DNA of 64,000 bases from positions 3,814,001-3,878,000 of the forward strand of contig JAZARR010000146.1 of the NCBI GenBank assembly GCA_037389465.1, written 5' to 3'. The translations under genes were made by a program, and so were the position numbers. This document shows positions 27,601 through 35,618 of this stretch, one piece after another. Below the pieces are notes generated by a model. The model was not told the DNA's origin. It did not search any database and saw only the letters and a program-made list of their open reading frames with translations. Position 1 is the first letter of the stretch; every line of letters starts with the position of its first letter. The stretch comes from Baylisascaris procyonis (Eukaryota > Nematoda > Chromadorea > Rhabditida > Ascarididae).

Positions 27601-30600
27601 GTAAACAACGAGTTGTTTCATTATGGATGTTCTCGAAAATTCAATGCTAATTAAACTCTCGAAGAAATGTGCACATCAATAATGGAGTAAAAAGGTAGGC
27701 TACACCTAATGCAACCCGCTAGTACGGATGATCGGCACTTACTGCAGACGATGGGCGTCATCCCATTGGCTATATATCGCAGAAAAACAGCGATGTCCCG
27801 TATATCTGATAACTGAGAGCGTTCAAAGAGTCCTTTGAACAGTCCGTCCACTGCACTAGACACCGACCTATGTGAACGTAGTTTAAGCTGCCTGATATAG
27901 GAGTCAACCTTTCGATAAGCTCATTCTGGTACTAACAATTAGTGTTCGCTACGTTGAACAACTGTACCCTCAGTGTTTTGCCTATAATCTGTTGGAGGAT
28001 ATCGTTCTCTCAATGATGCTGTTTGTTACTTTTACTGGTAATGAATACTACGAAAAAAAAGAAGAAAACAAAACATGCATAACAAGGATATTTGAATGGC
28101 AAAGCCATAAGCATGATGCGAGCTCACAGTTTTGAAGTGGGAAAATTGCACTGAAGCAGATCCATACTAAATGACCGCAAAGATAGAAACAACAAAATCC
28201 CACGATGCTGCACTATTTAACAGGGATACGCGCACTGCACGCCTACACTAAACAGATGCATAGATAGTGTTACTGATTTGACGTCAGGTCGTTTCAAAGC
28301 TAAATTTGGGATGTTTTGTTATTGCATCCACAGAGCGTTTGAAATATGTAGCACCCCTTCTCTTGTTCTCGATTTGCAAACCGGCAACAACGTCAATGAT
28401 GCGTAAAACGGAAATCAAACAATCTACGCTTTCGATAATATTTACATAAACTTTCAACTATTAATAATAAAGCCACTGCTCAGATGTTACGAACAATGAA
28501 TATGCAAAATAAATTCAAAAAAAGGTGAAATAATAAACATATAAGCATGCAAAATTATAACACGTTTATTACTTGTTCAATTCAAAATAAGCAATTGCAG
28601 ACTCGCGATGAAAGTTTATTAAAAAAAAAAAAAAAAAAAACTAGCCGAAAATTATGCAAAAGAGATCGACAAAAAAAAAAGCCAAACCAGAGGAAAAAAA
28701 TTTGCATTTCTTTCCTCTGAAATGCTTTGAATTTGCATATTTGATATTAAAGCATTATAATTATATGAAAGAATGTGTCGAAAAAAAAAAACGCAAACGA
28801 AACTACTTTATATTATATTTTTCATCAAAAAATTTTGATTGCTTTATAATCATTATAATTTATTGACCGCTTCGTCAATTATTACCATCGAATTCGGCAT
28901 TAAAAGAAAATCATTGCTTTTGGAAGATAACGATTATGAAATTTGCATATAATTTCAACACTCTAGCACATCTAACGGTGAAATAAACATCAATTAAATC
29001 GTCTCGAAAGTTAAGTGAATAAAAACATCTTAATGTGATAATAGCTGTTTACAATTCCATTACCGTTCATAAGCTCAATAACAATATAAAATTAATAAGT
29101 GAATATTCGATGAGAGCTTTCGCTAAAATCGAGAATGTTTCGATACGGAAACGAAACTATTAAACTTTTCAACAGAATTTCGGCAACCTGTTAAAATTAA
29201 AATGCCGAAGAGATCATTGCTGAAGTGAATATACTTGTTTCATTTCATAACTCAAATCGGCAGTTATCATATAGAGGTCTAAAGCCTTTTTCAAACTACC
29301 CCTAAGCGTTTCGAATATTGACTTATATAATCTGGATATATACATTTTTGGATATAAAAGGGGCATTAGTTGTGAGGGAACAAATAAAAATTCATCTATG
29401 AATAACTATAAATACTGTAAGAAAAAAAAAACGAATTCAGAGAAGATCAACCAAGATGGAAAGTTGAACGAGACTCAGCCTATTTTGATTGTCAATAGAA
29501 TAATGGTACAATAATTGAGATCGGTCTTTGATTCCACTCAAGCGACTGTGGAAATAACTCAAATAAAAAATAAGAGATATCATAGAATTTCGCGTAATCG
29601 TCCCTAAACCACACCCCCCCCCCCTCCTTTATCCCATTCAAAACATCCCAAAATTGTCTAATTTTTTAGAAAATTCATAACTCTTAAGCGCAATAAATTC
29701 TCAATTTTACATGTCAACGCATGTATCATTTTACAATTTGAATAAGAAAATGAGAAAGAAATATTTTATTTCATTGTTGCGTGAGGATTGCAGCAATTAC
29801 TCATCGACTTGAAAATTTCTTCTCTCATATTTTCAGTGATTTTTACCTTTTTTTTTACAGAAATGAAAAAAAATTTTTTTTTAGCAATTTTCAATTATAA
29901 TTTGAAAATAATCAACAATGGAGGCAAATATATGATGGCCAAAAAAAAAAAAAGTGTGAATATCAATAAACGAAAACGATTACTCGTTGAGTGCTGCAGA
30001 ATCGAATTATTATAAGCAGAAACAGAAAAAAAAAAAAAAAAGAGCAAAATACAAAAAGATAAGACGGAACATTCTGAATAGAAACGATGAGACATTCGAA
30101 TAGCATCGAAGAACAATATGATAAATGCATTTGCCAATCATAAGAATATTATCACTTAATGTGCAAAATGTGTGAAAGTAATTAATACGTTTATAGAGGG
30201 CTATTTAATGATAAATTTGACGATTGTATATGCAATTATATATCTTCGTTAAGATATTTTTTCTTTAAATTTTTTTGAATTTTCGAATTTTTCGTTGCAA
30301 AAATATTATTTTCGGTTAAAACATGAGAATTTCATAACGAATATTTTATAAATTTTATGATCAATCATTTCATCTATAAATAAATATTTCATCAGAGATT
30401 CAGCTTGAATTATTCTGAAAGCAATAAAATAAATACAAAAAAAAAACAACAACAACAAACAAACTAAAAAAAAAATTTCATAGGACTGAATAAATACTGG
30501 GAAATTCATAGCTATTTCTACGCTCATAAAATACAAACTCGCTAAAAGAACCGATGGAAATATACTTCAATGTATACCAATAGAATATTTATTCTCAAAT

Positions 30601-32847
30601 CATGTGCAGTGTTATTATTCATCGAGTTTCAACTCAAAATATGAGATGGACCGCATTAAATATTACTAAATTTGTTGAAATTTTCTCACAGTTCCGATGT
30701 AGCTATAAAAAATTCACCAAAAGATGAAGATATTAGATAAACGATATTCATGTTGATAGTAAAATCAATGTATAAGGATATATAAATGTCAGAATCGTTA
30801 CGATAATTCACAGGATAGATGAAAATATTAAAGAGATTCATGAAAAAAACCACTAATTCTTTTTTCAAATAAAATTTCGAAAGAATTACTTAACTTTTCG
30901 TTGTGCGTTTTTTTTTTTTTCAAAATCTTTTAAAATAAGAATGAAAGAAAAATATTGCATATAAACATTATGCAATATATTAGACTATTCGATGAGGGAT
31001 TAAAGTGAATTTTGAGTAGAGATAACAAAGAGGGAAAGAATTTTTTTTTTTTTTTTTAATTCATCAGATTCGTCAATGACGAAGAATTTTTGAAACATTT
31101 TTGCTCGTTGAAAGAATACAAATGAAAGAGACGAATTTCATTGCAACAAATAGAAACTGCTAAGAATATTGCATTGCACAAATACAAATTGCAACTATCA
31201 ATGCAACATTGCTCTCTATGAATTCTCAAATCATTGAACATCAATAAAACGCTTTTTTCAATCAGTATTTCTCTTCGTTTTCCATTCAGATTTCTTTTTT
31301 CATGCTCCCCTCGTTTCTCTTCGATGCAAAAAAAAAATGTCAATTCTAAAAAAAAATTTCAGGAATTTTTATGGATTTGTAAATATCATTAAAAATATAA
31401 TATTGCATTCTCAATGTGAATCCTCGCTTATTTTATAGTGGTAAAAAAGTTCGTTAGCGCTAATAAAAAATCTCGTTTGAATCGATCAAAAATTCAAAAT
31501 TTCGAAAGCGCTCTCAATGAACCATAAATTTTCGACATTAAATAAGGCAAATATGAAGCGGTTGGGAAAGCAGAATGGGAGGGGGGGGGGGGGTGTGGAT
31601 GAAGGAGTCGAAGAAAAGGAAATGAAAACAAGGAGGACTCTTTGCTTTATAATGAAGAAGGAGGAGGATAAAAATTCTTCATACCCGCACACGAGATAGG
31701 AAAAAATTTACAATTTTGGAAACGGATGAACATTTTTCATTTTTTAACACACAATGTGTATATCGTTCTCTTTTGTAGTTTCAAAAAAAAAAACGCGTTT
31801 AACCCTTCAAACAATTTACGTTGAAATATTTAAATCAACGTTCTTTCAATACTTAATAGAGGCGACAATTTTTTTTTTTTTTTTGAGATATTCAAAAAAA
31901 ATATTAATGGAAGATGATGAGAACTAATTAATTGCATATTCGAGTTGATCTAATAATATGCCATTATAATCGATGACATTATGCAGTACTTTATTGAAAC
32001 TCACTGTTTCTTTGAAAAACCGAATGAAGATAGTATCTTTTAAACTATTATCGAAATTCGGTGAAAATTAGACGAATATTTTTCAGACGATAAATCGGTA
32101 AAATTTCTGTAAAAAAAAAGAGATATTTCAACAAGACTCATCTACTTCGCGAAGAGATAAAACGTATGATGAAAACCTCATGCGAAAATGATCAACTCTA
32201 TATGTTACTTAAGAATGCAGCAACGGCGATATTCTTTATAGAATGAGCAAAGAAGCATAATCTGTAAGGAATTCCCATTGGTACACCAAAAAGGTGAGTG
32301 CTGGTTGCAGCGCTATTACTGGGAGTTCTATTTGCTTGTTGTTTTTTTAAGGAATACCCAAAACAGCCTTACCAACCATAACAGGACTACTGCAAGACGA
32401 AGTGAGTGCAGTGAAAAAGTCACCTAATGTGTGAAAAAATTCCTAAAAAATAACAACCCTAGAAAAAGGAAACGTCCGAAAGAAAGACAAACATGAACAC
32501 GGAAAGCGATGCCTTAAAGCAAACATTTTGATTTTTTTTAAATGATGAACATTCATTTACCTGTAGATATTGGACGGCAACAAAACACATTTGAAGAGAA
32601 GAATATCGATGTAACAATTATGCATTCAAAAGTGATCACTAAAAAATTAGCGACAGAAATTTATATTAAAGGTGAGTTTCTAAACGAGCAGATGGGAGGA
32701 CACAAAAAGGAAACACCTACCGGATAGGAGAGGAGGTGTAAGTGGGGGCGATACTCGTACGAGGGCAACGTCGTCAACAAGGAATACACGGTGACGGTCG
32801 AGCAGGATAGGACTGTTGGTGAGGAAGTCATAGGCGCGCAACGGCAT
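470..32847 (-). CDS. rhgf-1: PDZ/RGS-like RhoGEF gene (RHGF-1, ARHGEF11/12 family), spliced, 3' end not resolved
   Basis: Twenty-six minus-strand exons join in phase to about 1285 residues. Domain order: N-terminus 1-80, PDZ about 85-175, coiled coil about 198-257, RGS-like about 292-487, C1 about 525-580, low-complexity linker to about 760, DH about 770-1000, PH about 1025-1150, and a C-terminal conserved block. This order and length fit C. elegans RHGF-1 and vertebrate PDZ-RhoGEF/LARG. The family binds activated G-alpha-12/13 through the RGS-like domain and exchanges GDP for GTP on Rho at the plasma membrane. In worms RHGF-1 acts in neurons on transmitter release and axon signalling (family knowledge). 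The coordinates span introns; exons are listed separately. No in-frame stop was found after exon 470-607, so the last short exon(s) lie in 1-469 or outside. The C1 zinc ligands and DH core motifs are intact, so it appears functional. Confidence 0.93.
1008..1279 (-). CDS. rhgf-1: C-terminal exon (post-PH region)
   Basis: 90 codons with GC-richer coding composition: RFEVSAPSDDSRSSANAGEE, later RLRRNDEVIVKALLDKHAIL. No domain named; a helical segment follows a disordered Ser/Gln-rich part. Acceptor CGTTCAG, donor TAG|GTGTTTCG. Confidence 0.88.
2017..2091 (-). CDS. rhgf-1: PH domain exon 3 (C-terminal helix)
   Basis: Short exon of 24 codons, WFKLISDQIDFVKRENTTGT onward; the tryptophan-starting amphipathic helix closes the PH fold (VWQDLICRMAASVKE in ARHGEF11). 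Acceptor AATTTCAG, donor TTGA|GTAAGCG. Confidence 0.92.
2559..2719 (-). CDS. rhgf-1: PH domain exon 2
   Basis: 53 codons: KDTRWSPILPLAPLIAKEKA and KRAFFIVNTMERGAQIYELV, matching FSPVIKLSTVLVR and ALFVISMSDNGAQIYELVA. Acceptor ATTCCAG, donor AAAC|GTCAGCG (less canonical, but the phase to the next exon is exact). Confidence 0.95.
2971..3007 (+). repeat. short direct repeat
   Basis: TTGCTGCGACTGTC occurs at 2971-2984 and 2994-3007, a 23-bp period, inside the intron between PH exons 1 and 2. Confidence 0.85.
3745..3886 (-). CDS. rhgf-1: PH domain exon 1
   Basis: Encodes YKLVHDGALTWRFSRGKMVE followed by LHVVLLEDVLVLLTK, matching KMIHEGPLVWKV...LYTLLLEDILVLLQK. Acceptor ATTGCAG, donor CAG|GTAAGCTC. 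Confidence 0.96.
4034..4160 (-). CDS. rhgf-1: DH-PH linker exon
   Basis: 41 codons: NTSKRNTENLRRLEELQRRL then DTAPYDKENFG, equivalent to NKQRLEDYQRRLDTSSL in ARHGEF11, the end of DH helix 6 and the linker to PH. Acceptor TTTCCAG, donor CGAA|GTAAATA. Confidence 0.94.
4535..4758 (-). CDS. rhgf-1: DH domain exon 4 (catalytic core helix)
   Basis: Encodes AECNPLCRKLQLKDMLPVEM followed by QRLVKYPLLLETVAKYT, the strongest DH signature (conserved region 3, helix alpha-5 contacting Rho). Acceptor CATTTAG, donor TCAG|GTAATATT. Confidence 0.97.
6126..6302 (-). CDS. rhgf-1: DH domain exon 3
   Basis: 58 codons: KMRNAVEEWKRDSTLNGLFG, later SAFCQHQQHALDMLRQ, aligning with the ARHGEF11 segment ending ATFCSNQPFALEMIKSR. 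Acceptor GATACAG, donor GCG|GTATACT, phases consistent. Confidence 0.95.
7224..7383 (-). CDS. rhgf-1: DH domain exon 2
   Basis: Encodes ELFHTERTHVRNLKVLYTVF (conserved region 1, contacts Rho switch regions) and continues to LFFANLDQLVEIHGEMS. Phase fits both neighbours exactly. Acceptor AATTACAG, donor GAT|GTGAGTTG. The plus strand here is also open (7201-7389), but as an antisense shadow. Confidence 0.96.
8251..8347 (-). CDS. rhgf-1: DH domain exon 1
   Basis: Encodes FVGWEVIRHLKPKEKKRQEV then IN, aligning with WQQLVSREVLLGLKPCEIKRQEVIN of ARHGEF11, the N-terminal extension and start of DH helix 1. Acceptor AATCCAG, donor AATG|GTACGTG. Confidence 0.95.
9006..9109 (-). CDS. rhgf-1: linker exon before the DH domain
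   Basis: Rebuilds Gly, then SSSMSHASMGEEEARRMLEK and IEKTAVADGDSDLE. Acidic/helical segment just before the DH domain. Acceptor GGTTTCAG, donor GAG|GTTACACT. Confidence 0.88.
9385..9562 (-). CDS. rhgf-1: linker exon (acidic, proline-containing)
   Basis: 59 codons plus one base; EEELRDVKRGRSTLPWGGDL, a PPPEESEERSRR stretch and HSDADSDDK. Predicted disordered. Acceptor TTCTCTAG, donor TCTG|GTACATCC. Confidence 0.88.
10442..10561 (-). CDS. rhgf-1: linker exon (Ser-rich, SDSGIG motif)
   Basis: 40 codons, VSELHRIEHPKDNIKSTSSD then SGIGADLEKPVSRSQSMRSR. Low-complexity Ser/Arg composition suggests a regulatory, possibly phosphorylated linker (inference). Acceptor TGTTTTAG, donor AGG|GTAAGATA, phase 0. 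Confidence 0.88.
10957..11150 (-). CDS. rhgf-1: exon with second half of the C1 zinc finger and linker
   Basis: Completes the zinc finger with CDVVLHKQCTSALADHC, so all six Cys and two His ligands are present. A basic then Ser-rich linker follows (AAKSKRPGSSSKCDGEEASS). Acceptor GAATTCAG, donor AAG|GTGTTGC. Confidence 0.93.
11585..11665 (-). repeat. tRNA-like segment (SINE head or tRNA pseudogene)
   Basis: Minus strand carries TTGCTAAGTGGTGGAA (A-box-like) and, about 37 nt on, GGTTCGATCCC (exact B-box form). A 3-bp D-stem GCT/AGC and a partial T arm fold, but anticodon and acceptor stems do not, so this is not a functional tRNA. Lies in the intron between the two C1 exons. Confidence 0.4.
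11859..12084 (-). CDS. rhgf-1: exon with first half of the C1 zinc finger
   Basis: 75 codons. The second half reads KGHQFLLSPVNLTVYCYQCR then DAVWGVNAQAYFCQ, giving the first half of a complete C1 pattern H-X12-C-X2-C-X13-C-X2-C-X4-H-X2-C-X7-C once joined to exon 10957-11150. Acceptor GATTCAG, donor CAGA|GTGAGTGC. A C1 domain is present in RHGF-1 but absent from mammalian ARHGEF11/12. Confidence 0.94.
13294..13484 (-). CDS. rhgf-1: RGS-like domain exon 4
   Basis: Rebuilds a glycine and continues LGSLFDANQLAHISKGD, matching LGLGSLYGENDL of the family. An alpha-helical stretch follows (RSLENMLNSVNQDVENC). Acceptor is T-rich TTTTTTAG; donor AAG|GTGCGTATG. The preceding intron is 3.8 kb. Confidence 0.93.
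15300..15700. other. GC- and CpG-rich island inside a RhoGEF intron
   Basis: About 400 bp of clearly higher GC with many CG dinucleotides (GCGCATGCG, CGTACGCG) within the 3.8-kb intron between RGS-like exons 3 and 4. Short frames on both strands match nothing known. Could be an internal promoter for a shorter C1-DH-PH isoform, an enhancer or a decayed element. Confidence 0.35.
16670..17138 (+). mobile_element. solo LTR of a retrotransposon, copy 1
   Basis: 469 bp, begins TGTA and ends TACA, flanked by a 4-bp direct repeat AAAC (16666-16669 and 17139-17142) as expected for a target-site duplication. A TATA box (TATAAAT, 16811) lies about 30 bp before the block shared with copy 2 becomes nearly identical, suggesting U3 then R/U5. 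No internal coding region. It sits antisense in the RhoGEF intron below exon 17312-17444. Exact 5' boundary is inferred; the preceding AAAAGGCTT is also found near copy 2. Confidence 0.75.
17312..17444 (-). CDS. rhgf-1: RGS-like domain exon 3
   Basis: 44 codons plus one base: KKIFVAARKKSLDDINEHLA then DFRQKRQM, corresponding to the helix with the family motif AQEAAMPEIQEQIHDYRTKR. Acceptor TTTTTTAG, donor ATGG|GTATGTG. A solo LTR sits 174 bp downstream in the following intron. Confidence 0.93.
17837..17910 (+). repeat. tandem duplication of a 37-bp unit
   Basis: Units 17837-17873 and 17874-17910 differ at a single base (ATAGAAATTRTGTGACC...). Located in the intron above RhoGEF exon 17312-17444. 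Confidence 0.9.
19162..19317 (-). CDS. rhgf-1: RGS-like domain exon 2
   Basis: 52 codons: FFYLITDAYQNSGAGPKEMR, then RKWAYEIFSTFLIPNAPM. Aligns with LCYLYSDLYK...FFLDRSAHL of ARHGEF11. Acceptor ATTTTCAG, donor AAG|GTGACAG, phase 0. Confidence 0.94.
19898..20005 (-). CDS. rhgf-1: RGS-like domain exon 1
   Basis: Encodes FSNIADLKTRPAHLAAFINY followed by LLANANPSSL, the family hallmark (LKSRPAHLAVFLHHVVSQFDP in mammals) opening the RGS-like helical bundle that contacts G-alpha-12/13. Acceptor GATTTCAG, donor TTG|GTTTGTTT, phase 0 to the next exon. Confidence 0.95.
21125..21226 (-). CDS. rhgf-1: acidic linker exon before the RGS-like domain
   Basis: 34 codons beginning EKWMESSGMHYV with an acidic stretch EEGTDDDESE. 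ARHGEF11/12 also have an acidic segment directly before the RGS-like box. Acceptor ACTTTTAG, donor CCA|GTATGATA, phase 0 on both sides. Confidence 0.88.
21690..21785 (-). CDS. rhgf-1: candidate alternative Ser/Thr-rich exon
   Basis: An open frame of 32 codons (LLLPTSSTSVNLSHDATNV...) ends at a strong donor, AAG|GTATGTAATG. The only phase-0 acceptors (TATAAAG at 21786, or GCATTGAG further up) are weak, and the flanking exons 22142 and 21125 already join in phase without it. It could be a cassette exon encoding Ser/Thr linker, or a fortuitous frame. Confidence 0.25.
22142..22240 (-). CDS. rhgf-1: coiled-coil exon 2
   Basis: 33 codons, GLRETCVEGSQLERALQRI onward, with leucines at heptad spacing (ALQRIESLQSQLRNIE). 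Acceptor AGTTTCAG, donor CAG|GTATCC, phase 0 at both ends. Corresponds to the oligomerising coiled coil between PDZ and RGS-like domain. Confidence 0.88.
22722..22802 (-). CDS. rhgf-1: coiled-coil exon 1, followed by a GC donor
   Basis: 27 codons (GERKEEWKRKRVRIISEML and onward), highly charged and helical, at the place where ARHGEF11 has a coiled coil after the PDZ. Acceptor CATTCAG. The 3' junction reads GTCGAG|GCAAGTTGAC: only a GC-AG intron keeps the phase-0 join to the next exon, since the nearest GT donor would shift frame. Confidence 0.85.
23359..23486 (-). CDS. rhgf-1: exon completing the PDZ domain
   Basis: Starts in phase to rebuild a glycine and reads GQTVALTLLGRPPEPLP, matching the last PDZ beta strand of ARHGEF11/12 (VALTVQGRPP type). 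A proline-rich linker follows. Acceptor CATTTCAG, donor GAG|GTGAGTTC. Ends in phase 0. Confidence 0.93.
27374..27598 (-). CDS. rhgf-1: exon encoding most of the PDZ domain
   Basis: Encodes PAPLIQRCVVV, then GYGLTVTGD (carboxylate-binding loop), GAAFRAGVRQGD, ILKVNGMPV and SNHLEVVRMIS. This is nearly the consensus of the PDZ-RhoGEF/LARG PDZ domain, which binds C-terminal peptides of receptors such as plexin-B. Acceptor is TTTACAG and donor is CTG|GTAATTT. The domain is completed by exon 23359-23486 across a 3.9-kb intron. Confidence 0.95.
27743..27850 (-). CDS. rhgf-1: candidate exon upstream of the PDZ domain (possible cassette exon)
   Basis: Ends in a strong donor (GTCTGCA|GTAAGTGCC, coding strand) in phase 1, which suits the PDZ exon. 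The acceptor CTAGTGCAG at 27851 gives 36 codons that are phase 1 at both ends, so inclusion or skipping keeps frame. The encoded segment contains DIAVFLRYIANGM, resembling a helix but matching no domain I can name. Other acceptors at 27868 or 27892 would need a different upstream phase. Confidence 0.5.
27868..32720. other. AT-rich first intron of the RhoGEF gene
   Basis: About 4.9 kb, extremely AT-rich, with many poly(A)/poly(T) runs of 10-20 (for example near 28621, 31039 and 31869) and isolated C or G runs (29614-29624, 31581-31593). Short open frames here are low-complexity and unconvincing. No gene seen. Confidence 0.6.
31581..31593 (+). repeat. G13 homopolymer
   Basis: Thirteen consecutive G in the very AT-rich first RhoGEF intron. 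Similar runs: C11 29614-29624, C13 37169-37181, C11 47090-47100, G10 22390-22399, G8 5555-5562 and 58569-58576. Confidence 0.95.
32721..32847 (-). CDS. rhgf-1: probable first coding exon of the RhoGEF gene
   Basis: Open frame from an ATG at 32847 (MPLRAYDFLTNSPILLD...) for 42 codons plus one base, followed by a good donor (CCG|GTAGGTG on the coding strand). It lies in a GC-rich, CpG-containing island (about 32700-33250) that contrasts with the AT-rich DNA downstream, as expected for a promoter-proximal exon. Its phase-1 end fits both the exon at 27743 and the PDZ exon. No domain is recognised, so assignment rests on phase, position and composition. A separate gene or a non-coding island remains possible. 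Confidence 0.42.
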
Positions 32848-33280
32848 TACCGAACAATGCGCAGCCGGCACGGCCTACGCTTATAAAAGCACGAGCGAAT
32901 GCGGCAAGGAAACGCTGCTTACCGTTGCGATTCATCGATCTTTATTCTCTCTTCGGCAGCACAACACAATGGCCGCATAAGCGGTTCGAGAGAAGCTGCC
33001 AATTACGGAGCTCGGCAGAGCTTTTCCCTCGGGAAGTCGTCCAATCAATTGTCGGCTTCTTCCTCCGGATAAGGGATAACCGAACGAGGCTGCCATTTGA
33101 GGCTAGCATCAGGCTCATCGTCGCCGCGTTCAGCCCGCCACAATCAACCATGCCCCACCCCAAAAACTTGTTGTCACTCACTCTCAACGCCCTTCCACTC
33201 ACCAACTATCCTATATATGCCACAATAATACCACATAGTGAAACTTACTGCATATCGTTTATAGCCTCACTTTCGTAGCA
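32848..33280 (-). promoter_or_regulatory. GC-rich island upstream of the probable first RhoGEF exon
   Basis: Roughly 400 bp with many CpG dinucleotides next to AT-rich DNA on both sides. Together with the exon at 32721-32847 it is the most promoter-like segment upstream of the PDZ exon. A TATA-like TTTATAAG lies near 32881 on the coding strand, very close to the ATG. Placement as promoter is inference. Confidence 0.35.
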
Positions 33281-34019
33281 TCTATAGAGAAACTTAGAGC
33301 AGGACTTGAAGCCGTGAAGCTAAGGCTTCCACTAATTGTCATCCTTTAACCTCGCGTCAAAATCCTTCACATAATTACTTCCCATTTTCAACTACTATAG
33401 TAAGCGAGTCTAAAAGATGCAACACTTGCTATCAACAAACATAGCACTCTTACAACGATCGTGTCCATAGGTGAATATCGAATGATATCGTACAAAATGC
33501 AGTGGTTAATTGGGAAATGAACGACGTTTGCACCAATCAAAGAAAAAAAGCTCTTTGGCACAAATGGTTCCGAATTCTACAAGCGCCGCAGGGAATTCTC
33601 ACTGCGTCATGCTGCATATATATTTATTGAGGGAACAGGAAATACAATCAATCCAAGATTTAAATTAAATATCCTTACTATTTTAAGGTAATAATTTCTT
33701 ATGTTTGCGCCAATTGAAAGACTGTTTCATGCGACAGTAGTGTAAAAACATGCATCTAATTAGATCAGGTGAGAGCATCAATAACATTCAAGCCTTATGA
33801 ATCGGCGCGCGCAATTGTGCAAGTGCAAGATTTGCATGCATCTTTGCAACTTGATGAACCCTAACGAATAGATCAAAATTCATCATTATATAGTACACAA
33901 TACTAGTCGCTCACTTTAGAGTGCAGCCGATATCAGCACTTATCTTATCTTTGATCATGCGTTAAACTTTAAAAAAACAAAACAGCAACGCATGCAACAT
34001 TGACGGTAGGTTGGTGTAA

Positions 34020-34420
34020 AACGCGTATATCAAAAGCGTTAGTGAACAGTGGTAAAACTGGTGCGCAACGCACAGAAATGTGCGTGCGTGCGTGCTGCGT
34101 TGAACGCGATGACCGTGTCTGATCGCTACAGAGTGGCGGCACGCACGTACTAGATTAGATGCGTGCACATGCACGGTTAGGGCGACTAGCGACCGGGTCG
34201 ACGTATTGGGAGTGGAAGCATCGAATCGAGCCTATCCCGATTGGCCTCGGGGGGTGACGCTTCACACGCTCGTATTGATGGTCAGCACTTGGCGCCCAAT
34301 CGACAACACTGCCCAAGATTTGGCCGTCTGATGCGCAATGTGCCTTATGTGAGATTGTCATTGAAGCAAGTGTGCCTCATTCGATGCGTTTTAGAGGCAT
34401 CGCTGCGTCCTCTTCCTCTT
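34020..34420. other. GC-rich island, intergenic
   Basis: CpG-rich stretch including a CGTGCGTGCGTG run, about 1.2 kb above the probable first RhoGEF exon. No coding frame recognised. May be an upstream promoter or enhancer. Confidence 0.3.
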
Positions 34421-35535
34421 TTTTTTTTAATCTTTTTAAATGTCTTTTGACATGCTCGTAGCAACATACAACACAACTATTCAATCGTCGATTGCTCATA
34501 CGGATATAGACATCTATCGAAAACACCTCACTTGCAGTTCACTTAATCCTCTTGTAAGCAATTCTCTCAATCGTGAGAACACCTACAATAAAACCTAAGC
34601 ATTAAAACAGAAGTTGCGAAACTTTTTTCTTTGTTCTTTGCTATGTAATGGCATACGTCTAATAGCTTTAAAAATGTCAACCAAAGGTGATGAAAATATG
34701 AGTCAATTACGCAGCGAAATCTTTCAACTACCTGTGCAATATAAACTTAAGAGCATCATGCAAATCCTCGAACATTCTGTTCGAATCGACTGTCATAACG
34801 ATTCCATATCTGAAGGGTATAAAGCAAATAGAAAAAAAGCACAAAAGAAATAAATTAATATCCTATAGTTCTCAAAGAATTCCAAATGCGATAATAAGAG
34901 CCTTTCGGAAATAAATGGATGTTGCAAGTATCGCATGACGAATCGATGGAAACAATTATGCAAATCTGCTGGAAAAAAAAACGAAAAGCTAATTCAGTAC
35001 CACTTAGAAGTTTTAGTACAACAAATGGAAATGCCTGTCGCTGCAGCTGGTAAAACATTGTTCACATTTCATTTACGATATATTGAAGCGCTGACATTAA
35101 TGCGTGCAAAATAGAGCAACAGATATGCTTTCAATATACATCTATTTGTCTTATCGACCGACCGATTATATAAATGCGGCAAAAATGAACGTCGATGATT
35201 GCAACTTTTCTAATTAGTATCACACAAAAATAGAATACCCCAACAGAAACATCGAACGACAATAGCGTTGATTAGGATTTTTTTTTTGCAACGCATAAAT
35301 AAATTGCGGTCAATGTTTTCAACATTTTATAAAATTTTCTTTGTATTTTTTAGCAAAAATTTAGCAAAATTAAAAATTTCTAAACAATTACAAATGCAAA
35401 ATTTCAATCCGCCAATTCATATGCAAAATTGTTTATAGTGATTTACAGTGATGCGTTTTTATAATCGAAATTTATGAAAAATTCATGTAAAAGTTCCCTA
35501 TGATTATTATTCACGATCGAAGAAACTTTCGAAAG

Positions 35536-35617
<82 letters not shown>
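35536..35617. repeat. (AT)n microsatellite
   Basis: About 80 bp of nearly pure AT dinucleotide after GTATATAC. Confidence 0.98.

Positions 35618-35618
<1 letters not shown>

Noticed and set aside
32925..33278. 117-codon plus-strand frame in the GC-rich island
   Set aside because: High GC lowers stop frequency here; both strands are open and neither resembles a known protein.
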